Shown: in pieces, positions 13,673-20,764 of the stretch
How the letters are laid out: each line of letters begins with the position of its first letter
Position numbering within the stretch: the stretch's first letter is position 1
Made by a program: the position numbers and the translations under genes
NCBI GenBank assembly: GCA_039798005.1
Contig: JBDKGV010000028.1
Span: 1-21,321, forward strand
From: JBDKGV01 sp039798005
Lineage (GTDB): Bacteria; Fibrobacterota; Fibrobacteria; UBA5070
Length of the DNA: 21,321 nt
Reading direction: 5' to 3'
The notes under the pieces: generated by a model
Seen by the model: the letters and a program-made list of their open reading frames with translations, nothing else
Told to the model about the DNA's origin: nothing
Databases searched by the model: none

Positions 13673-15757
13673 TTAGTTGGAGTCGTTTTCCGGGGGCAAA
13701 TCGCCTTGGCGGGATTCCGGGGCGGATCGGTTCAGCGACTCGAGGGCGCGATCAAGGATGTCGTACAGGCGCTGGATCTCGCTGGCCCGCGAGCAGTAGG
13801 GCGGCAGCAGGTAGATGGTATCCCCCAAGGGACGCACCAGTGCGCCGCGCTTGCGGCAGGCAAGGGCCACGGCCTGCCCTCGGGTGGCAAGGTATCCGCC
13901 CGGGGCGTCGGGAAGCTCGAAGGCGGCGATGCCGCCCAAGGTGCGCATTCCGGTGATGGGATGGAGCGATGCAAGGCTTTCCAGACCACGCCTTTGGGCG
14001 GCTTCGATGCGGCCGATGCGGGGCAGGTAGTCGGGCTGTTCGCACAGGTCCAGGCCCGCCAAGGCGGCGGCGCATCCAAGAGGGTTTGCGGTGTAGCTGT
14101 GGCCGTGGAAGAAGGCGCGGGAGCGGTCCTGCGACAGGAAGCTTGCGAAGATCTCCTCGCGAAACGCCGTCACGCCCATGGGGAGGAATCCCCCGGTGAG
14201 CCCCTTGGAAAGGCAGATGGCCGACGGGTTCAGGGCGGGCCTGCCATCGCAGGCGAAGAGGGTGCCGGTGCGGCCGAATCCGGTGAAGACCTCGTCGGCG
14301 ATCCAGTCGATGCCTTCCTCTTGACAGATTTTGTCAATTCCTTCAAGGTACCGGCGCGAGTGCATGCGCATGCCTTCCGAGCCCTGCACCAGGGGCTCCA
14401 CGATGACGCAGGCGATGCTGCCGCGATGGGCGGTGGCCCAGGCGGCGAAGGCATCCAGGGCGAACGTCGCGGCGGCGTGGGCCTCGGGACTTTCCGGAGC
14501 GTGGCAGCCGCCGGGGGAGGGGAGCCGATCGACCTCGAAGAGGTACGGCTCGAACGGTGCGGTGAAGGGGGAGCGGTCGCTTGCCGCCATCGCCCCGAAG
14601 GTGTCGCCGTGGTAGGCTCCGGCCAGGGCGGCGACGCGGGGTCTTTCGACGCCTCGGCTGCGGGCCTGCTGCACGAGGGCCTTGATGGCGACCTCGGTGG
14701 CGGTGGAGCCGTTGTCGGAATAGAAGATGCGCGAGAGGCTGCCCGGCAGATGCTCCAGGAGCCGCTCGGCAAGGCGCACGGCGGGTTCGTGGGTGCACCC
14801 CGAGAAGATGACCTGCTCAAGCTTGGCGGCTTGGGCCCCGATGGCGCGCGCGATGGTCGGGTGGCCGTGGCCATGCCCCGTCACCCACCACGAAGAGACG
14901 GCATCGAAGATCTCCTGGCCGTCCTGGGTGAAGAGGTTCGCGCCGTGCGCGTGGTCGATGGGCAGAGGCTCGGGCATGGTGGCGTGCTGCGCGTACGGAT
15001 GCCAGATGGTCTGGGCGCTGCGCTCCACGAGATTCCCGGTCGGCTCCGTCGCATTCACGGGAGTGGACTCAAGGCACGGGTCGAGGACGATGCCTTCCAG
15101 CACGCGATGACAGAATGTGTCAATCGCCTGCGGGTCCAGCGGGAAGAATTCGGGAATGCGCAGCAGGATCTGGACCTTGCCAAAGTCGCGGATGGCCCGC
15201 GCATTCGAGCCGTGGGGTTTTCCGGTCAGGATCACACCGGCCACCGGGATGTTGCGCTGGCGCAGCGCCTCCAAGATCAGCAATGTGTGGTTGATGGTGC
15301 CAAGACCGGAAGGGGCCACCACCACTACGGGCAGGCCAAGCGCGATGGCGAGGTCGGCCATGGTCTCGCGCTCATTGAGCGGCACCAAGATCCCGCCCGC
15401 GCCTTCGATCACGGTGAACCAGCCTTCGGGCTTGCCTTGACTGATCTCCATGGCATCGATCCGGATGCCTTCCAGGCTTGCCGAATGGTGGGGCGATGCC
15501 GGTTCCTTGAGCGTCACGGCAGGAAAGTGAATGGACGTACCCGGCGCAAGCTTGAGGATGGACATGGTGTCCTCCTCGGCGGCGCCTGACTGGATGGGTT
15601 TCCAGTATTCCGCTTCGCGCAAGCGGCACAGCACGGCGGCCGCGACGGTCTTGCCCACGCCGGTGCCGGTGCCGGTCAGGAAGAGATGGGGCGCGAAGTC
15701 CGGGTCGATCAGAGGAGAACGGAAGCAATCAGGTGCCATGGACGATTCGCTGGTCAT
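13673..15757 (-). CDS. bioDA: Bifunctional dethiobiotin synthetase / DAPA aminotransferase (BioD-BioA fusion)
   Basis: The 694-residue product joins two biotin enzymes. Residues about 22-225 are BioD: P-loop 'GTGTGVGKT' (29-37), 'YWKPIQSGAAEEDT' and 'VIEGAGGILVPLN'. Residues about 245-680 are BioA, a fold-type I PLP aminotransferase: 'IWHPYAQHATMPEPLPI', 'DAVSSWWVTGHGHGHP', 'AYHGDTFGAM', 'DWIADEVFTGFGRTGTLFAC' and PLP lysine Lys518 in 'ICLSKGLTGGF'. BioA makes 7,8-diaminopelargonate from KAPA using S-adenosylmethionine; BioD closes the ureido ring with ATP and CO2. The order BioD then BioA matches the plant BIO3-BIO1 and fungal enzymes. ATG 15757 was kept although only a poor GGGGG precedes it. 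The activase follows after 47 bases. I saw no BirA-type operator upstream. Confidence 0.92.
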   Translation of the reverse strand: MTSESSMAPDCFRSPLIDPDFAPHLFLTGTGTGVGKTVAAAVLCRLREAEYWKPIQSGAAEEDTMSILKLAPGTSIHFPAVTLKEPASPHHSASLEGIRIDAMEISQGKPEGWFTVIEGAGGILVPLNERETMADLAIALGLPVVVVAPSGLGTINHTLLILEALRQRNIPVAGVILTGKPHGSNARAIRDFGKVQILLRIPEFFPLDPQAIDTFCHRVLEGIVLDPCLESTPVNATEPTGNLVERSAQTIWHPYAQHATMPEPLPIDHAHGANLFTQDGQEIFDAVSSWWVTGHGHGHPTIARAIGAQAAKLEQVIFSGCTHEPAVRLAERLLEHLPGSLSRIFYSDNGSTATEVAIKALVQQARSRGVERPRVAALAGAYHGDTFGAMAASDRSPFTAPFEPYLFEVDRLPSPGGCHAPESPEAHAAATFALDAFAAWATAHRGSIACVIVEPLVQGSEGMRMHSRRYLEGIDKICQEEGIDWIADEVFTGFGRTGTLFACDGRPALNPSAICLSKGLTGGFLPMGVTAFREEIFASFLSQDRSRAFFHGHSYTANPLGCAAALAGLDLCEQPDYLPRIGRIEAAQRRGLESLASLHPITGMRTLGGIAAFELPDAPGGYLATRGQAVALACRKRGALVRPLGDTIYLLPPYCSRASEIQRLYDILDRALESLNRSAPESRQGDLPPENDSN

Positions 15758-15803
15758 GCCCCCAAAGGTAGGTCCTCGGGAGGGACGCGATGAGCGGCGC
15801 TAT

Positions 15804-15900
15804 GCGCCAGGGATGCCGCTTCGCTGGAGCCAACCCTCCCCTTTGCCCCTCCCGACTCGGGAGGGGAAGTGGCAAGCAGCGCTTCGCGCCAGGGATGCCG
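15804..15900. repeat. 15-base direct repeat flanking a palindrome
   Basis: GCGCCAGGGATGCCG occurs at 15804-15818 and again, identical, at 15886-15900. The two copies bracket the palindrome at 15846-15866 and a GCTTCGC-rich stretch. Direct repeats around a hairpin could mark an inserted small element, but 15 bases is long for a target duplication. Confidence 0.5.
15846..15866. repeat. Perfect palindrome, 10-bp arms, 1-base spacer
   Basis: CCCCTCCCGA (15846-15855) is followed by one base and its exact reverse complement TCGGGAGGGG. It has no U-tract on either strand. It is the first of three long palindromes in this intergenic region. Confidence 0.6.
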
Positions 15901-15934
15901 GCCGAGAGGCCCGGGACCCCCGCCAAAATGCGTA

Positions 15935-15956
15935 GGGGCAAGGCATGCCTTGCCCC
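15935..15956. repeat. Perfect 22-base palindrome
   Basis: GGGGCAAGGCA is joined directly to TGCCTTGCCCC with no spacer. Such GC-rich palindromes recur between genes in many bacterial genomes as REP-like or MITE-like elements; whether this one recurs in the genome cannot be seen here. Confidence 0.6.
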
Positions 15957-16005
15957 GAAACGGAGGCGGAGGCCCGGCAGGCAACCCGGTCCCCGCCGGA
16001 AACGA

Positions 16006-16035
16006 CGAAGGGACGCAAGATCTTGCGTCCCTTCG
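16006..16035. repeat. Perfect 30-base palindrome downstream of the aldolase-like gene
   Basis: CGAAGGGACGCAAGA (16006-16020) is followed without spacer by its exact reverse complement to 16035. It lies 40 bases after the stop of the minus-strand aldolase-like gene and could stop transcription there, although the bases after the stem (TCGTTTCC) make a poor U-tract. Confidence 0.65.
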
Positions 16036-16075
16036 AAGGATGCGGGCGGGAGGCGCCCTGACAAATCCTGTCAAA

Positions 16076-17026
16076 TCAGTCCAGGACGCCCGAGACCATC
16101 CTCTCCCAGAAGGCGCGGTAGTTCTCGGAGTCGGCGCCCTTGCGCACGTCGATGGCATCTTGCGGATGCATGTTCAGTTGACCCACGATCATGTGCGGGA
16201 TGATGTAGCCCCACTCGTGCGTCTTGCGCAGCGGGATGAACTGCTGGCTCACCAGGTCCAGGATCGGGCGGATGTCGAACTTGGGATTCTTCAGGAAACC
16301 AAGCAAAAGCTCCAGCGTGCAGTTGCCGGCGGCGCGGCCCATGCCGTACACGGTGGCGTCCAGGTAGTTCACGCCGTGGATGATGGCCTCGATGGTGTTC
16401 GAGAAGGCCAGCTGCTGGTTGTTGTGGCCGTGGAAGCCCAGTTCCTTGGTCTTGATGTGCTTGCGGGCACGGGCGACCATGGTCTTGATGTCCTCCTGGT
16501 ACATCGAGCCGAAGCTGTCCACCAGGTAGATCACCTGCGCCTTGGCTTCCTTCTCGCACTGCTCGAAGGCCTCGTCCAGCTCCGGACCCTGGTCGCGGGA
16601 GATGGCCATCAGGTTGATGCAGGTCTCGTAGCCCAGGTCGTGGAAGGTGTTGGCCATGGCGATCGCCTTGTCCACGCCCTTCACGTAGCTGGCCACGCGC
16701 ACCATGTGGAACGGGCTTTCGCTTGCGGGCTTGATGTCGTTCATGTTCACGCGGCCCACGTCGGCCATCACCGACACCTTGGCGCCGTTTTCCACGCCTT
16801 CGGTGGCGCGGCGGATGTCGTCGTCGGAGCAGAACTTCCAAGGACCGAACGACGGGTCGGGGAAGAGCTCGCGGCTGTTCTTGTAGCCGATCTCGAAATA
16901 GTCCACGCCGGCGGCCGATGCGCCCGCATAGCACTTGCGCACGAACTCGTGGGAGAAGTCGTGACGGTTGACCAGCCCGCCGTCGCGGATGGTGCAGTCG
17001 AGAACCTTGATCTGCTCGCGATACAT
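16076..17026 (-). CDS. HMGL-like (DRE-TIM) aldolase-domain protein
   Basis: The 316-residue product has a DRE-TIM barrel: metal/substrate motif 'LDCTIRDGG' near the N-terminus (Asp10, Arg14, Asp15), 'VDYFEIGYKNS', 'VIYLVDSFGSMY' and the metal histidines 'GFHGHNN' (His199, His201). The family includes 4-hydroxy-2-oxovalerate aldolase, HMG-CoA lyase and isopropylmalate synthase. It lacks the regulatory domain of isopropylmalate synthase and the length of true HMG-CoA lyases, so it belongs to the unassigned 'aldolase catalytic domain' group; the substrate is unknown. ATG 17026 is supported by AGGAG 7 bases upstream; an earlier in-frame ATG would add 18 unconserved residues. It follows flgA on the same strand after 94 bases and may be read from the flagellar transcript. 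Confidence 0.82.
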   Translation of the reverse strand: MYREQIKVLDCTIRDGGLVNRHDFSHEFVRKCYAGASAAGVDYFEIGYKNSRELFPDPSFGPWKFCSDDDIRRATEGVENGAKVSVMADVGRVNMNDIKPASESPFHMVRVASYVKGVDKAIAMANTFHDLGYETCINLMAISRDQGPELDEAFEQCEKEAKAQVIYLVDSFGSMYQEDIKTMVARARKHIKTKELGFHGHNNQQLAFSNTIEAIIHGVNYLDATVYGMGRAAGNCTLELLLGFLKNPKFDIRPILDLVSQQFIPLRKTHEWGYIIPHMIVGQLNMHPQDAIDVRKGADSENYRAFWERMVSGVLD

Positions 17027-17120
17027 GAGACACTCCTGGTTTCCCCGAAAGCCGATCCTCGCAGCGGACTCGCACGGCATGTGCGCACCGGAGGACAGGT
17101 GGAGAGGAGTGGAAATCTAC

Positions 17121-17816
17121 CTATTTGTGAGCGCGCGTGGGCGAGGGGTCGATGTAACCGGGGATGACGGTCACGATCCCGGGCTCGTTCATGCTGCCGA
17201 AGACCTCCCGGCCCATGGCGTTCTTCACTCGCACCGGCTTGTCGGGCATGGCGTCCTCGGCCAAGGTCCCGGCCATTTCCACATGGGTGTTCCCGACGCT
17301 CATGACAAGCTTCACGCTCTGCCCCTTGAGGGCGAGCGGTGCCTGCTCGACATCGGCCTTCTGGAGCACATGCCCCTTGCTGATGCTGCGGCGCAGGCGA
17401 AAACCGTTGGTGGAATCGGGACGCATGGCCTGGGCGCCGGTTCCGGTGGCGGGCATTTCCTTGGGACAGAACTTGTCCGAGGAAAGCATCTGGCCGCGCG
17501 GCATGTCCTCGCAAGCCACCGCGATGGTCTCGAAGCGCTGCACCCGGAAGGTGAGCACGCGGCGCGCCAGCGCGCGCTGGGTGCCAAGCCACGCGAGGTC
17601 GAAGCTTTCCGTGCCACCGGGAAGTCCCTTGGTGCGGCGGGTCAGGGTCCAGTCCACGGCCCCTTCGGGAGGAACGGCCAAGGCAAGGTTCGTGTGGTCG
17701 ATCTGCAGGCGGGCGCCAGGGGCGGCTTCAGCCAAAATCGAATCGACGGCGCGGGACAGTTCTCCCGGTTCGGGAAGGGTCGCGAAGAGACCCAGGAGGA
17801 GAACCAAGAGGCTCAT
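17121..17816 (-). CDS. flgA: Flagellar basal-body P-ring formation protein FlgA
   Basis: The 231-residue product has a short hydrophobic N-terminal export signal (MSLLVLLLGLFATLPEPG). A SAF-like region follows (about 100-165: 'ACEDMPRGQMLSSDKFCPKE', 'FRLRRSISKGHVLQKADVEQ'), and then the C-terminal FlgA fold with 'KGQSVKLVMSVGNTHVEMAG' and 'DKPVRVKNAMGREVFGSM'. FlgA is the periplasmic chaperone for assembly of the FlgI P-ring around the rod. The ATG lies 2 bases beyond the flgG stop, so translation is probably coupled. The N-terminal half is weakly conserved, as is common for FlgA. flgH and flgI, which often follow, are absent downstream within this window. Confidence 0.87.
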   Translation of the reverse strand: MSLLVLLLGLFATLPEPGELSRAVDSILAEAAPGARLQIDHTNLALAVPPEGAVDWTLTRRTKGLPGGTESFDLAWLGTQRALARRVLTFRVQRFETIAVACEDMPRGQMLSSDKFCPKEMPATGTGAQAMRPDSTNGFRLRRSISKGHVLQKADVEQAPLALKGQSVKLVMSVGNTHVEMAGTLAEDAMPDKPVRVKNAMGREVFGSMNEPGIVTVIPGYIDPSPTRAHK

Positions 17817-17818
17817 GG

Positions 17819-18607
17819 TCAGTTCTTGAGGTTGTTGGCGTTCTGCAGCATCTGGTCGGAGGTCGTGACGGCCTTGGAGTTGATCTCGTAGGCGCGCTGG
17901 GCGACGATCAGGTTGACCATCTCCTCAACCAACTGGACATTGGAGGTCTCGATGTACTTCTGGGCGATGGTGCCGGCGCCGCCCTCGGCCGGGTTGGAGA
18001 CCAGGGGCGATCCCGAGGCTTCGGTCTGGGAGTACAGGTTGCCACCCAAGGAGCGCAGGCCCGAAGGGTTGGGGAAGCGGGCCAGCTCGATGGTTCCGAT
18101 CTCGGTGGGCTCGGTGTCGCCTTGGCGGGTGACGCTCACGGTGCCTTCCGGTCCGATGGCGATGTGGGAGCTCTGGTCGGGGACGTTGATGTTGGGGACC
18201 AGGGGATTGCCCTGGGCGTTGACGATGATGCCGTCGGCATTGATCTTGAACGTGCCGTCGCGGGTGTATCCGATGGTGCCGTCGGCGCGCTGGACCTGGA
18301 AGAGACCGTCGCCTTCGATGGCCAGGTCCAGTTCGTTGCCGGTCTGCTGCAGGTTGCCCTGCAGGAAGATGCGGTCGTTGGACTGGGCCTTCACGCCAAG
18401 GCCCACTTGAAGACTTCCGGGAAGCTTGATGCCGTCCGAGTTGGTGGCGCCCGGTTCGACCAATGTCTGGTAGAGCAGGTCCTGGAACTGGAGCTTGGCC
18501 TTCTTGAAGCCGGTGGTGTTCACGTTGGAAAGGTTGTTCGAGATGGTGTCCACCAGAAGCTGGTTGGCTTGCATTCCCGAGGCGGCCGTGTAGAGTGAGC
18601 GAATCAT
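17819..18607 (-). CDS. flgG: Flagellar distal rod protein FlgG
   Basis: The 262-residue product has the standard FlgG length and both terminal helices of rod/hook proteins: N-terminal 'MIRSLYTAASGMQANQLLVD' with 'NNLSNVNTTGFKK', and C-terminal 'YIETSNVQLVEEMVNLIVAQ' with 'RAYEINSKAVTTSDQMLQNA'. The middle holds the flagellar hook/basal-body domain ('LDLAIEGDGLFQVQRADGTI', 'YTRDGTFKINADG'). FlgG polymerises into the distal rod outside the inner membrane and is exported by the flagellar type III apparatus, hence no signal peptide. AAGGAG lies 8 bases before the ATG. It follows flgF after 13 bases and is immediately followed by flgA. Confidence 0.96.
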   Translation of the reverse strand: MIRSLYTAASGMQANQLLVDTISNNLSNVNTTGFKKAKLQFQDLLYQTLVEPGATNSDGIKLPGSLQVGLGVKAQSNDRIFLQGNLQQTGNELDLAIEGDGLFQVQRADGTIGYTRDGTFKINADGIIVNAQGNPLVPNINVPDQSSHIAIGPEGTVSVTRQGDTEPTEIGTIELARFPNPSGLRSLGGNLYSQTEASGSPLVSNPAEGGAGTIAQKYIETSNVQLVEEMVNLIVAQRAYEINSKAVTTSDQMLQNANNLKN

Positions 18608-18620
18608 GGCGTGAGCTCCT

Positions 18621-19373
18621 TTAGACGCGTGCGACTTGGTTGATGGCCTTGTCCAGCGTCGATTCGATCGCGTGGATGACCTTCGAGTCGGCTTCGTAGT
18701 TGCGGAAGGAGGTGACCATCAGGGCCATGGCCTCCACGGAATTGGCGTTGGATCCTTCGAGGAACCCGCTTGCGATGGACACGCCCGGTGGCGGCTCGAT
18801 GGGGACGTTCGGCACCTTGCCCTTGACGGGGTACGGCTCGTAGTGGCCATAGCCGTCGTGGCGCAGTTCGTAGGGCTTGGGGAAGTCGACGATGTTGATC
18901 TGGCCGTTCTCCTGCCCGTTGCTCATGACGCGGCCATCCGGGGCGATCTCGACATGGCCGCGATCGGTCACCTTGATGGGCTCTCCGTCCTTGGACATGA
19001 CGGGCGAGCCGGACATGTCGACGAGGGTGCCTTCCACATTGATGCGAAGGCTCAGGGTGCGGGTGTAGCTTTCGCCGGTCGGCGTGCGGACGGCGAAGAA
19101 GCCTTCACCCTGGATGGCCAAGTCCAGGCTGTTGCCCGTGGCCAGCATGGGACCCTGCCGCCAGTCCGTGAAGAGCTCGTCCATGCGCTGCGATTCGCGC
19201 TGGCGCCAGGTGTTCTCGCGCTTTTCAAAACCGGTTCCCACCTCGGTGATGTGCGCCATGTGGGACATCTTGAATCCGGGCGTATTGATGTTGGCCAGGG
19301 CGTTGGACACGATGTCCTGCTTGCTGTTTCCGTTCATCATTGCCCGACCGGCGGTGTAAAGACCATTGACCAT
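18621..19373 (-). CDS. flgF: Flagellar proximal rod protein FlgF
   Basis: The 250-residue product is a rod/hook-family protein: 'MVNGLYTAGRAMMNGNSKQD' and 'NALANINTPGFKMS' at the N-terminus, 'LDLAIQGEGFFAVRTPTGES' in the middle, and 'EGSNANSVEAMALMVTSFRN' with 'YEADSKVIHAIESTLDKAI' at the C-terminus. Its place just before flgG and the shorter, more divergent sequence point to FlgF rather than FlgG. The start at 19373 was chosen because family proteins begin with M-x-x-G-L-Y-x-A; an earlier in-frame start would add 25 unrelated residues. It is the first gene of a flgF-flgG-flgA group, and its promoter should lie in 19374-19547. Confidence 0.9.
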   Translation of the reverse strand: MVNGLYTAGRAMMNGNSKQDIVSNALANINTPGFKMSHMAHITEVGTGFEKRENTWRQRESQRMDELFTDWRQGPMLATGNSLDLAIQGEGFFAVRTPTGESYTRTLSLRINVEGTLVDMSGSPVMSKDGEPIKVTDRGHVEIAPDGRVMSNGQENGQINIVDFPKPYELRHDGYGHYEPYPVKGKVPNVPIEPPPGVSIASGFLEGSNANSVEAMALMVTSFRNYEADSKVIHAIESTLDKAINQVARV

Positions 19374-19547
19374 GCCTGAATGAATATCGACAAGCGTGCC
19401 AACCGAAAAATCAAGCGGCTTTGCGATCAGATCACCCGATTCCGGCAAAGCTTGCCCAGTCGGTCGGCAAGGGCGGTGCTGGTGGATGGGCGGTCACGGG
19501 AGAAGGAACCGTTGCCAAGCGGCCTCGCCGGGTTCAGATTGACGGGA

Positions 19548-19778
19548 ATGACCCTCTCCAGCGAAAAGCTCTGCCCCTTGTGTGAAACGCCCAACGGTTG
19601 CCAAGCGGGGGATCCCGCCTGCTGGTGCAACACCATCCGGATTCCCAAGGGCCTCTTGGAACTGGTCCCGGTGCACTTGGCGATGAAGTCCTGCATCTGC
19701 AAGGCCTGCGTGGTTGCCTGGACCGACGATCCGGAAGGATTTTCGGCGGTTGTCAGGAGCCGGCAAAGGAGCGCATGA
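19548..19778 (+). CDS. Small cysteine-rich CWC-family protein
   Basis: The 76-residue product has the cysteine pattern of the Cys-rich CWC family: 'CPLCETPNGCQAGD', 'CWCNTIRIPKGLLELVP' and 'KSCICKACV'. Eight cysteines in about 45 residues suggest bound zinc or another metal; the family's role is unknown. The ATG at 19548 puts the first motif eight residues from the start, as in relatives. An in-frame ATG at 19380 would add 56 low-complexity residues and occupy the flgF promoter region, so I rejected it. GGGA close to the ATG is a poor ribosome binding site. The gene is divergent from flgF and upstream of the M48 protease by 61 bases. Confidence 0.75.
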   Translation: MTLSSEKLCPLCETPNGCQAGDPACWCNTIRIPKGLLELVPVHLAMKSCICKACVVAWTDDPEGFSAVVRSRQRSA

Positions 19779-19839
19779 GTTTGGTTGTTGCAGTGGAATG
19801 GACTGGTGCTGATGGCAATTGGCGTATAGATTTGAGCGC

Positions 19840-20652
19840 ATGAAATTTCTCAAATCACGCTTTTTGTTCCTGCTGTCCCTCACGGTGATGTCCATGTCGC
19901 TTTCGCAGTGTTCCTGCAGCGATGTGATGGGATCGATGTTCGTGAGCGAAGCGGACGAAGTGCGCCTGGGAGCTCAGTTCGATGCCGACCTGCGCGCGAA
20001 CCCATCCGAATACCCGCTGTACACCGATCCGGCGATGACGTCCTACGTGCAGGGCATCTTCGACGACATCGTGGCCCAGATCCCCAAGGACGAGAAACCG
20101 GGCTACTCCTTCCAGAAGGTGCAACTCATCGACCAGCCTGAGGTGGTCAACGCCTTCGCCGTGCCGGGCGGGTACATCTACGTGTACACCGGCATCCTCA
20201 AGGCAATGGAGAACGAATCGGAACTGGCCGCGGTGATCGGGCACGAGGTCACGCACGTGACGCACCACCATTACCGCGATCAGTTGGCCAAGCAGTACGG
20301 CGTGCAGACCTTGGTCACCATGCTGGGAGGCGATTCCAGCAGCGTTTCGGCGGTCGCCCAGAGCCTGCTTGCCCTGAAATTCTCGCGTGACGACGAGTTC
20401 GACGCCGACAAGGGCGGCACGAAGCTGGCGGGTGCGGCCGGATGGAACCCGCTGGGTGTGGCGACCTTCTTCTCGCGCATGGGCAGCTCGACCATCGACT
20501 GGCTTTCCACCCACCCCGCCAGCAGTGAGCGTGTCACCGAAGTCAACAAGCTGGTGGAATCCGATGCGAACTTGAAAGCCTTGGCGGCAAGCGAAGAAAA
20601 GAAGGACCGGTTCGGCGGCCAGTTTGCGACCTTCAAGGCGCAGGTGAAGTAA
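19840..20652 (+). CDS. M48-family zinc metalloprotease, putative lipoprotein
   Basis: The 270-residue product is an M48 peptidase of the Oma1/BepA-like soluble type. The zinc motif is HEVTH (His135, Glu136, His139) in 'AAVIGHEVTHVTHHH', and the third ligand is Glu187 in 'FSRDDEFDADKGG'. 'NAFAVPGGYIYVYTGIL' precedes it and 'WLSTHPASSERVTEV' follows, both typical. The N-terminus is a positively charged signal with 'LSQC' at Cys24, an unusual lipobox with Gln before the Cys. Such proteases degrade misfolded envelope proteins in the periplasm. The ATG at 19840 was chosen because it starts the signal peptide directly; an in-frame start 21 bases earlier is less likely. A terminator follows, then a paralogue in tandem. 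Confidence 0.9.
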   Translation: MKFLKSRFLFLLSLTVMSMSLSQCSCSDVMGSMFVSEADEVRLGAQFDADLRANPSEYPLYTDPAMTSYVQGIFDDIVAQIPKDEKPGYSFQKVQLIDQPEVVNAFAVPGGYIYVYTGILKAMENESELAAVIGHEVTHVTHHHYRDQLAKQYGVQTLVTMLGGDSSSVSAVAQSLLALKFSRDDEFDADKGGTKLAGAAGWNPLGVATFFSRMGSSTIDWLSTHPASSERVTEVNKLVESDANLKALAASEEKKDRFGGQFATFKAQVK

Positions 20653-20706
20653 CCACGGTTGCTATCCGGTTTCACGCCGGAGGCAAGCGAGATGTGACGT
20701 AGATTG

Positions 20707-20730
20707 AAGGGCGGCTGATGGGCCGCCCTT
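20707..20730 (+). terminator. Rho-independent terminator after the first M48 gene
   Basis: AAGGGCGGC pairs perfectly with GCCGCCCTT (9 bp) around a six-base loop TGATGG and is followed by TCCGTTTCC. It lies 54 bases after the protease stop and before the ribosome binding site of the next gene. Confidence 0.75.
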
Positions 20731-20764
20731 TCCGTTTCCCCGGTATTGATCCGAAGGAGTTCTC

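Larger units (their letters stand above)
15758..16075. other. Intergenic region with palindrome cluster
   Basis: These 318 bases separate the aldolase-like gene (stop) from bioDA (start) on the minus strand and should contain the bioDA promoter, but I see no clear -10/-35 pair. Three long perfect palindromes and a 15-base direct repeat dominate the region; no coding frame is credible. Confidence 0.65.

Noticed and set aside
13613..15589. 658-codon open frame on the plus strand
   Set aside because: It is antisense to bioDA, in which the P-loop and PLP lysine are intact.
19395..19402. TTGGCACG on the minus strand before flgF, like a sigma-54 -24 element
   Set aside because: The -12 element should read TTGC at fixed spacing but reads TCGA, and the distance to the start codon is very short. 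A sigma-28 reading (GTCGATAT) also lacks its -35 partner.
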